A stretch of DNA of 64,000 nt from Aquabacterium sp. (lineage in GTDB: Bacteria; Pseudomonadota; Gammaproteobacteria; Burkholderiales; Burkholderiaceae_C): positions 102,735-166,734 of the forward strand of contig NZ_JACPYU010000008.1 of NCBI RefSeq assembly GCF_016195855.1, in the 5' to 3' direction. Within the stretch, counting starts at the first letter, position 1, and each line of letters opens with the position of its first letter. The position numbers and the translations under genes are program-made. The notes under the pieces are model-generated. The model was not told the DNA's origin. It did no database searches and saw only the letters and a program-made list of their open reading frames with translations. Positions 1-9,955 of this stretch are shown here, piece after piece.

Positions 1-29
1 AGGTAAGCGGATCGGATCAGGGACAATAC

Positions 30-51
30 GGGGTTTCGCCCCAAGTTGCGC
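30..51 (+). repeat. Short repeated hairpin motif, copy 1
   Basis: A 22-base element made of GGGGTTTC, then GC, then CCCAAGTTGCGC, which matches 20 of 22 bases at 12496-12517. The first part can fold as GGGG-TTTCG-CCCC. Both copies lie 30-50 bases before a plus-strand start codon. The function is unknown; a 5' leader hairpin or a protein-binding site are both possible. Confidence 0.45.
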
Positions 52-82
52 CTGCAGGCGCGTACGGTTTTCCCTTCCTGAC

Positions 83-748
83 ATGTCGGCCCTGATCCAG
101 AGACTCAAGCAACCCCTGGTGCGCGTGCTGGCGGCCTTCACCGGCCCCCGCATCGTGTACGGCTGGGCCAATGCCGATGGGTCCTGGTGCGCCCATACGC
201 GCGTGAGCACGCACACCTGCTTTGAAGGGCAAGAGGGCCTGAAGCTGGGCGACCACGTCTTCATCGGCCACTTCAACCGCATCGACGGCTCCAATGGGCT
301 GTTGATCGAAGAAGGGGTGCAGGTCACCAATTACGCGTCCATCCTCAGTCACTCCAGCCACAAGTCGGTGCGGGTGATGGGGCGCCGTTATGTGAATGAC
401 CCCAATCCGGCGGGTTATGTGCGCAAGTCCACCCGCATCGGGGCCTACAGCTTCATCGGGCCGCACAGTGTGATCGCGCCGGGTTCCCAGATCGGCAAGG
501 GCGTGATCGTGCAGGGCTACAGCTTCGTGTCGGGCGTGGTGCCGGACTTCGCCATCGTCGGGCCTCAAGCCCAAGGCAAGCCGGCCGTGGTGATGGGGGA
601 CTCGCGCGAGATCGATCGTGCCCTGCTGCAACGCCATCCCGAGTTGCACGCGCTGTATGCGCAGTGGGCAGGCAAGGACAACCTGCGCCGCGCCCTCAAC
701 GGGCATGCATCGGCACCGGATGCCGCCTCTGATCAGGAGCCCGCATGA
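83..748 (+). CDS. Hexapeptide-repeat acyltransferase
   Basis: Predicted 221-residue transferase of the left-handed beta-helix family (serine acetyltransferase/WbbJ-like). The hexapeptide pattern is visible at about residues 55-165 (for example IGAYSFIGPHSVIAPGSQIG). Such enzymes typically O-acetylate sugars in the cytoplasm. The stop overlaps the next glycosyltransferase start by four bases (ATGA), so the two are translationally coupled in a polysaccharide operon. No clear ribosome-binding site precedes the ATG. The acceptor cannot be deduced. Confidence 0.82.
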   Translation: MSALIQRLKQPLVRVLAAFTGPRIVYGWANADGSWCAHTRVSTHTCFEGQEGLKLGDHVFIGHFNRIDGSNGLLIEEGVQVTNYASILSHSSHKSVRVMGRRYVNDPNPAGYVRKSTRIGAYSFIGPHSVIAPGSQIGKGVIVQGYSFVSGVVPDFAIVGPQAQGKPAVVMGDSREIDRALLQRHPELHALYAQWAGKDNLRRALNGHASAPDAASDQEPA

Positions 749-1875
749 GCCGCCGTGCCGATGACGCGCCTGCGCGCATCCTGTTCTTTGCCGATGCGGA
801 CAGCGTGCACACGCGCCGCTGGGTGGCCGCTGCCGTCGAGCGTGGTGCCGAGGCCATCGTCATCACGCGCCAGCCGGCCGAGGTGCCCGGTGCGCGCGAG
901 GTGATCGCCATTGCGCCGGGCAATGACAAGCTCAGCTGGTTCAAGGCCTTGCCCCAGGTGCGCCGCGTGGCCCGCGAGGTGGCCAAACGCTTCAAGCCCA
1001 CGCTGGTGCATGGCCATTACGTGACGTCTTACGGCCTGTGGGCGGCGATGTGTGGCCTCAAGCTGCCCACGGTGCTCACTGCCTGGGGCAGCGACATCCT
1101 GGTCACGCCGCGTGAGAGCCGCGTGATGCGGGCCGTGGTGGGCTGGTCCTTGCGGCACGCCGACCTGATCACGGCGGACTCGATGGACATGCTCGACGAG
1201 ATCGCGCGCTATCACCCGTCTGCGCCTTGCCATCAGATCCTGTGGGGCGCTGACACAGACAAGTTCGTGCCGGGTGACCCGGGCGAGGACTTCGATGTCA
1301 TCAGCCTGCGCAGCTGGGAGCCCAACTACAACATCGACCTGATCCTGGAGGCCTTTTCGCGCTTTCTGATGCTGCGCCCGCATTCGCATGCCCGCCTGCA
1401 TCTGCTGGGCGGCGGCGCCATGCAGGCCACGCTCGAAGCCCGTGTGCAGGAGCTGCGTCTGCTGCAGCAAGTGCGCTTCCATGGCCGCGTGGGCGATGTC
1501 GAGATGGTCAATGCCATCCAGCGCAGCCGTGTGAGCGTGTCGGTGCCCACCAGCGATGCGACTTCGGTGTCGGTGCTCGAATCCATGGCCTGCGGCCTGC
1601 CCATCATCGCCACCGACCTGCCGGCCAACCGCCAATGGATCGACGAGCGTGGCGGCTGGATCGTGCCTGTGCGCGATGTGGACGCCGTCACGCAAGCCCT
1701 GGTCACGGCTTACGACCACCCGGCGCAGGCAGCGCAGATGGGCCTGCACAACCGCGAGCGCATCGAGCGCGATGCCTCGCGCCGCGGGCAGATGGACGCC
1801 ATGTGGCGCCTCTACCAGAAGCTGCTGCACCCCACGGTGCCGCGCATGCAGCGCCCACGTGCTTCTGCGCGCTGA
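745..1875 (+). CDS. Glycosyltransferase family 4 (GT-B)
   Basis: 376-residue GT-B glycosyltransferase. The N-terminal half has a Rossmann-like start (ARILFFADADSVHTRRW) and an HGHYVTSYG loop. The C-terminal half has the family's donor-binding stretch SVSVPTSDATSVSVLESMACG followed by PIIATDLPANRQWI, the E-x7-E type region that holds the nucleotide sugar. It should transfer a sugar to a lipid-linked intermediate at the inner membrane face. It overlaps the acyltransferase and lies 9 bases before the GT2 gene, in one operon. Confidence 0.88.
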   Translation: MSRRADDAPARILFFADADSVHTRRWVAAAVERGAEAIVITRQPAEVPGAREVIAIAPGNDKLSWFKALPQVRRVAREVAKRFKPTLVHGHYVTSYGLWAAMCGLKLPTVLTAWGSDILVTPRESRVMRAVVGWSLRHADLITADSMDMLDEIARYHPSAPCHQILWGADTDKFVPGDPGEDFDVISLRSWEPNYNIDLILEAFSRFLMLRPHSHARLHLLGGGAMQATLEARVQELRLLQQVRFHGRVGDVEMVNAIQRSRVSVSVPTSDATSVSVLESMACGLPIIATDLPANRQWIDERGGWIVPVRDVDAVTQALVTAYDHPAQAAQMGLHNRERIERDASRRGQMDAMWRLYQKLLHPTVPRMQRPRASAR

Positions 1876-1884
1876 CCCGGCCTC

Positions 1885-3018
1885 ATGAACAGCGTGTCTG
1901 CCAGCCCCCGGACGATCTCGGTCATCGTGCCTTGCCGCAACGAGCGCGATTTCATCGAGCCCTTCTGCCGCAGCGTGGCCGCGCAAACCGTGCCCGAGGG
2001 CTGGGTGCTGGAGGTGTTGATCGCCGACGGTCTGAGCGACGACGGCACGCGTGAGCGCCTGGCCGCGTTCTGCGCACAGGACGCGCGCTTTGTGACGATC
2101 GACAACCCCGGGCGCATCGTGTCCTGCGGCCTGAACCGCTGCATCGAGCAGGCCCAAGGCGAGTTCATCGTGCGCCTGGACGTGCACACCGTCTACGCCG
2201 ACGACTACATCGCCCAGTGCCTGGCCACCTGGCAACGCACGGGTGCCGACAACGTGGGTGGCCCCTGGAAGGCGCAAGGCCTTGAAGGCCCGCAAGGCAC
2301 GGTGCAACGCGCCATCGCCGCGGCCTTTCAATCGCGGCTGGTGGCCGGTGGCGCCTTGTCGCGTGACCTGGCCTACGAGGGCGAGGTTGATACGGTCTAC
2401 CTTGGCTCCTGGCCGCGCCAGACCTTCGAGCGCTTCGGTGGATTCGACGAGACCCTGGTGCGCAACCAGGACGACGAACACAATCTGCGCATCCACAAGG
2501 GCGGCGGGCGCATCTGGCAATCGGCCCGCATCCGCTCCACCTACTTCCCGCGAGCCAGCAAGATGGACGTGTTCCGCCAGTACCGCCAATACGGTTACTG
2601 GAAGCCCTTCGTCATGAAGAAGCACGGCCAGGCCGCGGCCCTGCGCCACCTGATCCCCGGCCTGTTTGTGGGCGCGCTGATGCTGTTGGCCTTGTTGACC
2701 CTGGTGGGCAGCCTGACTGTGGGGCCCATGCCGCTGAGCGCGTTTCGCACCGTGGCGATCTGGGTGACCTTGCTCAGCGCGGGTGGTTTGCTGGCCCTGG
2801 CTGCGACCTATGGCGTGGCCGTCTACGCCATCAGTTTCAGCATCGCGCGCCAGCAAGGCCGCGAGCTGCTGCGCCACCTGCCAGACGTGATCGCGGCCTA
2901 CCATTTTGGCTATGGCCTGGGCTCACTGCGTGGCTGGTGGGATGCCATCGTACGCCGCCGCCCCGACCCTGCCTTTGGCCGCCTCACACGCCCTGGATAT
3001 CGAAAGAGACCCGCATGA
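1885..3018 (+). CDS. Glycosyltransferase family 2, membrane-anchored (ExoA-like)
   Basis: 377-residue GT2 (GT-A) enzyme. It begins [17 protein letters not shown], carries the acidic [11 protein letters not shown] motif and an RLDVHT metal-binding DxD-like site, and has NQDDEHNLR late in the catalytic domain. Two to three hydrophobic segments follow (residues about 250-330), as in succinoglycan-type ExoA proteins. It would extend a lipid-linked oligosaccharide. Its stop overlaps the next start (ATGA at 3015-3018). Confidence 0.87.
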   Translation: MNSVSASPRTISVIVPCRNERDFIEPFCRSVAAQTVPEGWVLEVLIADGLSDDGTRERLAAFCAQDARFVTIDNPGRIVSCGLNRCIEQAQGEFIVRLDVHTVYADDYIAQCLATWQRTGADNVGGPWKAQGLEGPQGTVQRAIAAAFQSRLVAGGALSRDLAYEGEVDTVYLGSWPRQTFERFGGFDETLVRNQDDEHNLRIHKGGGRIWQSARIRSTYFPRASKMDVFRQYRQYGYWKPFVMKKHGQAAALRHLIPGLFVGALMLLALLTLVGSLTVGPMPLSAFRTVAIWVTLLSAGGLLALAATYGVAVYAISFSIARQQGRELLRHLPDVIAAYHFGYGLGSLRGWWDAIVRRRPDPAFGRLTRPGYRKRPA

Positions 3019-4205
3019 GTTCCTCCAACGACAAGCTGCCCTTCCTGCCTTTCGCGCTGCCTGAAATCGGCGAGGAAGAGATCGCGGAAGTGGTCGACAC
3101 CCTGCGTTCGGGCTGGGTCACCACCGGCCCCAAGGCGCGCAAGTTCGAGCAGGCTTTCACGGCCTATCTCGGCGGTGACGTGGGTGACGAGAGCCTGCAG
3201 TCCATTGCCGTGAACTCGGCGACCGCCGGCCTGCACCTGGCGCTGGAAGCCCTGGGCATCGGCCCTGGCGACGAGGTCATCACCACCACGCACACCTTCA
3301 CGGCCACCGCCGAAGTGGTGCGCTACCTGGGCGCCGACGTCAAGCTGGTGGACATCGATCCCGCCACGCTCAACATCGACCCGGCCGCCATCGAAGCCAT
3401 GATCACGCCGCGTACCAAGGCCATCATGCCCGTGCACTACGCGGGCCTGTCGGTGGACATGGACGCCATCTTCGCGATCGCGAAGAAGCACAACTTGAAG
3501 ATCGTGGAAGACGCGGCGCATGCGCTGCCCACGACTTACAAGAAACAGCTGATCGGCACCTTGCAAAGCGATGCCGTGGTCTTCAGCTTCTACGCCAACA
3601 AGACCATGACCACGGGTGAAGGTGGCATGCTGGTCACGCGTGATCCCCAACTGGCCGCACGCGCCAAGGTCATGCGCCTGCATGGCATCAACCGCGATGC
3701 CTTTGACCGCTTCACGGCCAAGGTGCCCAGCTGGTATTACGAGATCGTGGCCCCCGGCTTCAAGTACAACCTGACCGACATCGCCGCCGCGCTGGGCCTG
3801 CACCAGCTGCAACGCGTCACGGGTTTCCAGGTGCGCCGCGAGCAGATTGCCACCCGCTTTGACGAGGCCCTGGCCGACCTGCCCCTGATCCTGCCGCCGC
3901 GCCCGCAGCATGCCGGTGACCTGCACTCCTGGCACCTGTATGTGGTGCGCCTGACGGACGAGGCCACCATCAACCGCGACCAGCTGATCGACAGCCTGTT
4001 TGCCGATGGCATCGGCGTGAGCGTGCACTACATCCCGCTGCACCTGCACCCCTACTGGAAGGAGCGCTACGACCTCAAGCCCGAGCAGTTCCCGCACAGC
4101 CAGAAGGCTTACGAGCGCATGGTGACCTTGCCGCTGTACACCAAGATGACGGACGACGATGTCGAGCGTGTCATCAAGGCCGTGCGCAAGGCCTTTGGCA
4201 AGTGA
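3015..4205 (+). CDS. DegT/DnrJ/EryC1/StrS sugar aminotransferase
   Basis: 396-residue PLP enzyme of the nucleotide-sugar aminotransferase family. Seen are the N-terminal [16 protein letters not shown] region, the cofactor loop [12 protein letters not shown], and [17 protein letters not shown], which contains the lysine expected to bind PLP. It should aminate a keto-sugar nucleotide for the polysaccharide. The ATG at 3015 is chosen because it overlaps the preceding stop; an in-frame ATG at 2937 would overlap the GT2 gene by 80 bases. The length is typical. Confidence 0.9.
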   Translation: MSSSNDKLPFLPFALPEIGEEEIAEVVDTLRSGWVTTGPKARKFEQAFTAYLGGDVGDESLQSIAVNSATAGLHLALEALGIGPGDEVITTTHTFTATAEVVRYLGADVKLVDIDPATLNIDPAAIEAMITPRTKAIMPVHYAGLSVDMDAIFAIAKKHNLKIVEDAAHALPTTYKKQLIGTLQSDAVVFSFYANKTMTTGEGGMLVTRDPQLAARAKVMRLHGINRDAFDRFTAKVPSWYYEIVAPGFKYNLTDIAAALGLHQLQRVTGFQVRREQIATRFDEALADLPLILPPRPQHAGDLHSWHLYVVRLTDEATINRDQLIDSLFADGIGVSVHYIPLHLHPYWKERYDLKPEQFPHSQKAYERMVTLPLYTKMTDDDVERVIKAVRKAFGK

Positions 4206-4229
4206 GCCGCGCTGCATGCCTGGTTTGAC

Positions 4230-4826
4230 ATGAGCAAGCGGCTGTTCGACCTCGTGCTGTCTTCACTGGGCCTGCTGGCGCTGGCGCCGGTGCTGCTGCT
4301 CATTGCGTTGGCCGTCAAGCTCGACTCAGCCGGGCCGGTGTTTTTCAGGCAGGAGCGGGTGGGGCGTTATGGCCAGCCGTTTCGCATCCACAAGTTCCGC
4401 ACCATGCGCCACGATCAGGGTGGCCAGGGCCTGCAGATCACGGTGGGGGCTGACCGCCGCATCACGCGCGTGGGTGGCTTCCTGCGCCGCACCAAGCTCG
4501 ATGAGTTGCCGCAGTTGATTGATGTGTGGGTGGGCTCGATGAGCCTGGTGGGGCCACGCCCCGAGGTGCCGCGTTATGTGGCGCACTACCCCGCGGCCAT
4601 GCGTGAGAAAGTGCTGTCGGTCAGGCCGGGCATCACGGACATCGCGTCCATCGAGTACCGCGATGAAAGCAGCGTGCTGGCGCAAGCCACCGACCCCGAG
4701 CAGGCCTACATCCACGAGGTGCTGCCCCACAAGCTGGCGCTGGCAGCCAGTTATGTGGACCAGGCCTCGGTGTGGATGGATGTGCGGCTGATCTGGCGCA
4801 CGATCAGGGTGATCGTGCGCGGTTGA
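4230..4826 (+). CDS. Initiating sugar transferase (WcaJ/PglC-like)
   Basis: 198-residue bacterial sugar transferase. It has the short N-terminal membrane helix ([20 protein letters not shown]), the basic [20 protein letters not shown] motif, the catalytic [22 protein letters not shown] segment and SVRPGITD. It should move a sugar phosphate from a UDP-sugar onto undecaprenyl phosphate, the first committed step of repeat-unit assembly. It is the last gene of the polysaccharide operon; the small size fits the PglC-type minimal form. Confidence 0.9.
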   Translation: MSKRLFDLVLSSLGLLALAPVLLLIALAVKLDSAGPVFFRQERVGRYGQPFRIHKFRTMRHDQGGQGLQITVGADRRITRVGGFLRRTKLDELPQLIDVWVGSMSLVGPRPEVPRYVAHYPAAMREKVLSVRPGITDIASIEYRDESSVLAQATDPEQAYIHEVLPHKLALAASYVDQASVWMDVRLIWRTIRVIVRG

Positions 4827-4854
4827 GATCCGAGGCCGCAGCGTCCAGAGACCT

Positions 4855-5700
4855 TCAGGCGCGGCGGCGTGTAGCGCCAAACAGGCCGACCAGGCCCAGG
4901 CCCATCAGCGCCCAGGTGCCAGGCTCAGGCACGACAGAGATCCCATACCACTTGGGCGTCTCGATCACAGCGCTCACCTTGAACCAGCCTTGGTCATAAG
5001 CGTTGGCCAGGACGGCTTTCCCCAGGGCCCGCAAGCCGAGTGCGCTGGCGAATGTGCTGGACGCTTGCGAACTGAGGTGGAGCCCGGACAGGGTGGCAGA
5101 CAGCGCGTAGTCCGTGCTCAATGGGCTGTCACACAAGCTCCATGAGGGGCACCCGGTGACTTGGGTGGTGAGCGAGTCCGCCGTCCAGAGCGCCAGGTGT
5201 TCGATCGTGCCAACGCCGTTGCCACCGATGATGGTGCCCGAAATCACCTTGGTCCCGAAATCCACCGACAGGTTCGTGATGGTCAGGCTGCCACCACCGG
5301 ATGCAGCGGCTCGCTCCGGTGCATTCAGCGTCATGCCCCCATTGGTCCCAAGGCCGTAGACCTTGCCATTGCTCAGGTCCATGGCCACCGAGGTGCTTTG
5401 GGTGGTGTTGCTCACCTCCATGAAGAAGCCCTCGGTGTCTTTCAAGGCGGTGGTCGTGCCGCTTCCGTAGGAACTGGCGCTGACGGCCAGGGCGTCCATG
5501 AAATCGAGAAAGTCGGGGCTGAACGTGAACAGGTTGGTCCCGCCAAAGAAATGCGCGTCACGGTTGGGCATGGGCTGGTCGATGGCGGTGACCGTGAAGG
5601 GCCCGCTGACCAGATCGATCTCGGCCGTGGCCAAAGGTGACGCCGCTGCCAGCACGGCGCCCAGCATCAAAGCGGCGCCATTTGGAAAGTTACTGCCCAT
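4855..5700 (-). CDS. PEP-CTERM sorting-domain protein A
   Basis: 281-residue exported protein. It has an N-terminal signal peptide (about residues 1-27) and a C-terminal PEP-CTERM tag: VPEPGTWALMGLGLVGLFG followed by ATRRRA. This tag is processed by exosortase EpsH/XrtA-type enzymes in exopolysaccharide-producing Gram-negatives. The middle is Ser/Thr/Gly-rich without recognisable catalytic residues. It is paralogous to the neighbour at 5716-6525 and lies tail to tail with the polysaccharide operon. Its role is unknown, probably surface or matrix. Confidence 0.85.
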   Translation of the reverse strand: MGSNFPNGAALMLGAVLAAASPLATAEIDLVSGPFTVTAIDQPMPNRDAHFFGGTNLFTFSPDFLDFMDALAVSASSYGSGTTTALKDTEGFFMEVSNTTQSTSVAMDLSNGKVYGLGTNGGMTLNAPERAAASGGGSLTITNLSVDFGTKVISGTIIGGNGVGTIEHLALWTADSLTTQVTGCPSWSLCDSPLSTDYALSATLSGLHLSSQASSTFASALGLRALGKAVLANAYDQGWFKVSAVIETPKWYGISVVPEPGTWALMGLGLVGLFGATRRRA

Positions 5701-5715
5701 GGTTGATGCCGCTGA

Positions 5716-6525
5716 TCAAGTATGACGGCGTGCAGCCGCGCACAGGCCGACCAGGCCCAGGCCCATCAGGGCCCAAGTGCCAGGTTCAGGCACAGCGTGA
5801 AGGGCCGGGCCGGAGAGGAACATCGTGGATGTGGAGAGCGTGCCAAAGTCGAAAGACGGCGAGACGCCTTCTTGCCAACCCATGGCCTGCTGGAACGCCT
5901 GATTGCCCTCTGCAGTCAGGTGCAAGCCGGTCGAGATGGTGTCAAGCCTGTGCTGGGGCTGATTTTGCCAACTCAACCCTCCTGCATCGCACATGCCACC
6001 GTTTTCAGGGCAGCCCAGCACGGTGCTGCTGATGTGATCGACGGTCCAGATCGGCACGTTTTGAAGCTGGCCCAGGCCATTGCCGCCGATCAGGGTAGCG
6101 GAGATGACTTTGGTGCCGAAGTTGATGGACAGATCGGTGATGGTGAGCGAACCACTTGAATAGGTGGCCGTGAGGGTCAAGCCTCCGGTCGAGCCAATCT
6201 CGTACACCGCGTTGTCTGGCCCACTGACGATGCTGTAGGTGTTCTGCGTGATGACAGGGGTGCTGGCCGACGTGCTCCAGCTGGGCGTCCCGGTGGGGTA
6301 GCTTGCGCCGCCATACAGCGTGCCATGGATGGCCCACAGCTCAGAGGACAGCGACAAAGTGCTGGTGCCACGGTCTTGCATGCCGAGCACCCCGTCCCAG
6401 CTCCAGCTGCCGTTCGGGGTCAGCACCTGAAGGGGCGCGGCCGTGTCGGCCATCGCCACCGATGCCATCATGGCCCATGCTGCGCCCGCAGCCCATTTCC
6501 AGCGCTTCGTGGTGTGATTTGGCAT
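5716..6525 (-). CDS. PEP-CTERM sorting-domain protein B
   Basis: 269-residue exported protein ending VPEPGTWALMGLGLVGLCA plus a basic tail. It shares several stretches with its downstream neighbour (for example a Gly-Gly-Asn-Gly segment after SINFGTKVISATLI), so the pair probably arose by tandem duplication. The ATG at 6525 is preferred over 6531 because AGGGAG lies seven bases upstream of it. The signal peptide covers about residues 1-27. No enzyme motif is seen. Confidence 0.82.
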   Translation of the reverse strand: MPNHTTKRWKWAAGAAWAMMASVAMADTAAPLQVLTPNGSWSWDGVLGMQDRGTSTLSLSSELWAIHGTLYGGASYPTGTPSWSTSASTPVITQNTYSIVSGPDNAVYEIGSTGGLTLTATYSSGSLTITDLSINFGTKVISATLIGGNGLGQLQNVPIWTVDHISSTVLGCPENGGMCDAGGLSWQNQPQHRLDTISTGLHLTAEGNQAFQQAMGWQEGVSPSFDFGTLSTSTMFLSGPALHAVPEPGTWALMGLGLVGLCAAARRHT

Positions 6526-6578
6526 GGCCATGCTCCCTGGTGAATTTGTATTTGGGCTCGATCTCGTCACAAGTTCTG

Positions 6579-6590
6579 TGCCGATCGGCA
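6579..6590. promoter_or_regulatory. 12-bp palindrome between divergent genes
   Basis: TGCCGATCGGCA is a perfect 12-bp palindrome in the 191-bp gap between the minus-strand PEP-CTERM gene and the plus-strand acyl-CoA dehydrogenase. It is a plausible operator; which gene it serves is unknown. Confidence 0.3.
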
Positions 6591-6716
6591 TTCATTTTCA
6601 AAAAATACGCGATGCGCACTTTCCATGCCTTCGATAATAGGGGCTGGCGAGCATCAGATGGCAGACAGGTTTGCCCTGACGATGTCCTTTGTTGTAAACG
6701 CGAACCTGCCTGAACA

Positions 6717-9317
6717 ATGACCCACCCGGACGGCGCATTCTTGCCATCCATCAAGGAACGCGGCCTCACGGTCGATGCCGAGCGCCTGCGCGAGTCGGTG
6801 GCCGACTGGTCGGCCGCATTGGCCGCGGTCAGCGATCTGCCCTCGTCGGTCCGCCAGGATGTGGTCGATGCGCTGGAGCTGGCGCGGCGCTTCAACGCTG
6901 AAGTCGTGCGGCCCATGGCGCTGCAGATCGATCGGCAGAGCCTGGATGACCCCAGCTACATCCCGCGTGACCTGATCCGTCAGGCCGGTGAGTGGGGCTT
7001 GTTCACCTTGTGGCTGCCAACCTTGTTTGGCGGCAAGGGCTGGAACTTCCTGTCGCTGTATGCCTTCCTGGAGGAGGTGGCCTCGGCCTGCGTGGGTGTG
7101 TCGGCCATGATCGGCGTGCACTACATGGGTGTGGCCACCTTGACGGCCAGCTGGAACCTGCGGCTGGCCGCGCGCGTGTTCGGGGACGTCTGTGCGGGCG
7201 AGCGGCGCGGTGAGCCGTGCCTGCTGAGCCTGGCGCTCAATGAAGCCCTGGCCGGTACCGACACCGCCGAGACGCAGCTCTTGCCGCATGCCAGCCTGCT
7301 CACGCAGGCCGTGGCACAGCCCGATGGCAGCTACGTGCTGTCGGGCCGCAAGACCTATATCTCCAACGGCCATGTGTCGAGCTGGCACATGGTGGTGGCC
7401 TACGAGGACCTGAGCCAGCCTGCCGACACGATGGTGGTGCTCGCCGTGCGTGCTGATTCACCCGGTGTGCGTTGCGGCGAGTTGATCGACAAGGTCGGGC
7501 AGAAGGCCTGCGTGGCTTCTGAGCTGGTGTTTGAACAATGTCGGGTGCCAGCCGAATGCGTGGCCATCGACCGCCAGCGGGCCAAGGGCCTCAAGCGCGC
7601 TTACCGTGATATCGCGCAGACCTTGCTGGACTATGTCTTGTCGTGCACGCGTGCGGGCGTGGGCGCCTTTGCGGCCGGCACGGCGCGGGGGGTGTGCGAA
7701 GCCGCACGTGATTACGCTGCGCGCAAGGTCTTGCCGGCGGGCCGCCTGATCGAGCAGCAATGGGCGCAGACCACGTTGGCCGAGATGAGCAAGAACGCCT
7801 CGCTGGCGCGACAGGCTTATCTGGAGTCGGCTCTGGCCAATGGCATGGGTGGCTTGTTCCGCATGATGTTCTTCAGGCCGCTGTACTGGGCCGATAAGCT
7901 GGCACCGGCGAGTGTGTGGCGCTTTGCGGCGCGGCGCGTGCTGCAGTCGCCCGATGCGACGCAGTGGTTCCAGCAGCGTTTTCTGGATGCCCAGCCACGC
8001 GAGTGGCAGAACCTGATCTCGGGCCTGGCCTCGATGGCCAAGTTCGCGGGCAGCGATCTGGCGATGGCCAATGCCAACCTTGCGCTGGACCTGACCGGGG
8101 CCGATGGCCTGCGCCATGAGTTGGGCATTGAGAAACGCCTGCGCGACGCCAAGGTGCTGCAACTGTATGAAGGCACGGACCAGCTCAACCGCGTGAACCT
8201 GTTCAAGTGCCGTGTGCGCCAGGACCCGAGCGTGCGCGTGTTCGTGCGCGAGTCTGAAGTCTGGGGGGTGGCCGACCCCGCCATGCGCTGGCCGCAAGCC
8301 AAGGGGGATGCGTGGCTGGATGTGGCGCAAGGTTTTGCCGATGCGCAGTTGCCGGCACTGAAAGGTGTGGCGGCGCTGGATCACATGCATGGCCTGGGCT
8401 GGGCCAATCTGTGTGGTGAGCGTGAATGGGGTGCACAGGGGCAACCGGTTGACGCCTTGTGCCGCGTGCTGGAAGCCTTGTCTGGCGTGGACCCGAGCGC
8501 GGCCGCCGCGGTGTATGGCAGTGCCGCAGCGCACCTGGCGCTGAGTGCGGCGCAGCCTTCACTGGATGAGCAATCGCTGATGCAGGATCTGGCGGGCGAG
8601 TGGCTGGCCTGGCCCGCTTGCCATGACATCCACGATCAACTCTGGCCCGCGGTGGATGCACAAGGTTATCTGCGTGGTCAGGTCGACATGCTGCTGCTGG
8701 GCACGCATGCGCGCTGGGCCGTGTTGCCGGTGCAGGGGCGTGATCAGGGCATGCAGCTGGCGGTGGTCGATCTGAACCACCCCGCCGTCATCCGTGGCGA
8801 GCCGATCCGCACATTGGGGCTGCCCCACTGCGGCATCAACGATGTCGAGTTCGGTGGTGTGCCGTGCACCTTGCTGGGCGGCCAGGGGGCGAGCCTGTTC
8901 AGGCGTTTGTCTGCCGAGCTGGCCCCTGCGGTGATGGCCATGCAGTGCGGCCTGTCACGCGCGAGCTTGCGCGATGCCATTGCCCATGCGGCGTCCCGGC
9001 AGCAGGGTGGTGGCAGCTTGCTGGGGTGGGGCGAGGTGCGCCGCATCCTGTCGGGCATGCAAGAGCGCCTGAGCAGCATGCAGGGCCTGTTGTGGGCCGC
9101 GCTCTCAGGTGGCAGCAGTGGCCAGGATGCGCATTACAGCGCGCTGCATGTGGGCCGACTGGCCGTGGCCTTGACGGTGGACGGTGTGCAGATCATGGGG
9201 GCGCAGGGCTACAGCAGTGCCAGCATGCAGGCGCAGCGCATGAAGGATGCACGGCAGTTGCAGTGCCTGCTGGGCGGGGCCGCGTGGCGCAGCCAGTGGC
9301 TGCTGGAGCGGGTTTGA
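6717..9317 (+). CDS. Tandem (double-domain) acyl-CoA dehydrogenase
   Basis: 866-residue protein, about 1.5 times a standard acyl-CoA dehydrogenase. The first 500 residues show the classical fold: SVSAMIGVHY, LSGRKTYISNG, and the C-terminal KVLQLYEGTDQLNR that normally positions the flavin and substrate. The remaining 340 residues look like a second, degenerate ACAD domain (FGGVPCTLLGG, then DGVQIMGAQGYSS near the end). It should oxidise an acyl-CoA with FAD and pass electrons to ETF. It is convergent with the marR gene. The substrate is not deducible. Confidence 0.85.
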   Translation: MTHPDGAFLPSIKERGLTVDAERLRESVADWSAALAAVSDLPSSVRQDVVDALELARRFNAEVVRPMALQIDRQSLDDPSYIPRDLIRQAGEWGLFTLWLPTLFGGKGWNFLSLYAFLEEVASACVGVSAMIGVHYMGVATLTASWNLRLAARVFGDVCAGERRGEPCLLSLALNEALAGTDTAETQLLPHASLLTQAVAQPDGSYVLSGRKTYISNGHVSSWHMVVAYEDLSQPADTMVVLAVRADSPGVRCGELIDKVGQKACVASELVFEQCRVPAECVAIDRQRAKGLKRAYRDIAQTLLDYVLSCTRAGVGAFAAGTARGVCEAARDYAARKVLPAGRLIEQQWAQTTLAEMSKNASLARQAYLESALANGMGGLFRMMFFRPLYWADKLAPASVWRFAARRVLQSPDATQWFQQRFLDAQPREWQNLISGLASMAKFAGSDLAMANANLALDLTGADGLRHELGIEKRLRDAKVLQLYEGTDQLNRVNLFKCRVRQDPSVRVFVRESEVWGVADPAMRWPQAKGDAWLDVAQGFADAQLPALKGVAALDHMHGLGWANLCGEREWGAQGQPVDALCRVLEALSGVDPSAAAAVYGSAAAHLALSAAQPSLDEQSLMQDLAGEWLAWPACHDIHDQLWPAVDAQGYLRGQVDMLLLGTHARWAVLPVQGRDQGMQLAVVDLNHPAVIRGEPIRTLGLPHCGINDVEFGGVPCTLLGGQGASLFRRLSAELAPAVMAMQCGLSRASLRDAIAHAASRQQGGGSLLGWGEVRRILSGMQERLSSMQGLLWAALSGGSSGQDAHYSALHVGRLAVALTVDGVQIMGAQGYSSASMQAQRMKDARQLQCLLGGAAWRSQWLLERV

Positions 9318-9341
9318 GGTTGTGTCAGCAGTCCGGCAGCG

Positions 9342-9812
9342 TCAGGCTGTGGGGATGTCGCACAGCTTGAGCAGCAGCCGGTGCAGTTCGGTCTGTTCGG
9401 TGGTGCTCAATGGTTGGGTGACCTGCTGGTCCTGATCCTGAACCGCTTGCGTGATCTTGATCAGGTCGGCCTTGCCCTTGTCGGTCAGCTCCAGGCTGAA
9501 GGCACGGCGGTCTTCGGGGGCGGGCAGGCGCTGCATATAGCCCAGCTCTTCCAGCGCATCCACCAGGATCACCGCACCTGAACGCGCGATGCCCATGATC
9601 TTGGCCAGCTGGGTGAGCTTGAGACCGGGGTTGAGCGACACGATCACCATGGCCGAGAAACGCGGCGGCGTGATGCCCCAGGGCTCCAGCGCGACGATGA
9701 AGGTCTCGTACATCCTGATCTGGGCACGCCGAATGGCATAACCCATCAGGGAGTCCAGCACACCGTATTGGATGCCTGGCACGTGGGCTACGAAGAGTTC
9801 CGAGTCGCTCAT
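9342..9812 (-). CDS. MarR-family transcriptional regulator
   Basis: 156-residue MarR-type winged-helix repressor. The recognition-helix region LTQLAKIMGIARSGAVILVDALEELGY and the wing LPAPEDRRAFSLELTDKG are clear at about residues 62-112. It lies downstream of, and convergent with, the acyl-CoA dehydrogenase and 143 bases after the sdaA stop on the same strand. Ligand and targets are not evident. Confidence 0.9.
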   Translation of the reverse strand: MSDSELFVAHVPGIQYGVLDSLMGYAIRRAQIRMYETFIVALEPWGITPPRFSAMVIVSLNPGLKLTQLAKIMGIARSGAVILVDALEELGYMQRLPAPEDRRAFSLELTDKGKADLIKITQAVQDQDQQVTQPLSTTEQTELHRLLLKLCDIPTA

Positions 9813-9955
9813 TGTTGTTCTTGCTGGATCGCTGTGCTGGCGCCATTGTAGGGAGGCTGGCCCGCTTCGTGTGCAGGACCAAGGTCACACAGGGCGAGCG
9901 CATGACATCCTGACGATCTCAGGGCGCATTTCCCGTTCGTGCCCCCCGGCTTCAT

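Noticed and set aside
1..6. Possible end of an upstream gene (AGG TAA)
   Set aside because: Only one sense codon is inside the window, so nothing can be said about it.
733..2904. Very long open frame antisense to the glycosyltransferase genes
   Set aside because: It mirrors the strong codon bias of the real genes, is rich in His/Arg/Gln/Ala without domains, and crosses two well-supported genes.
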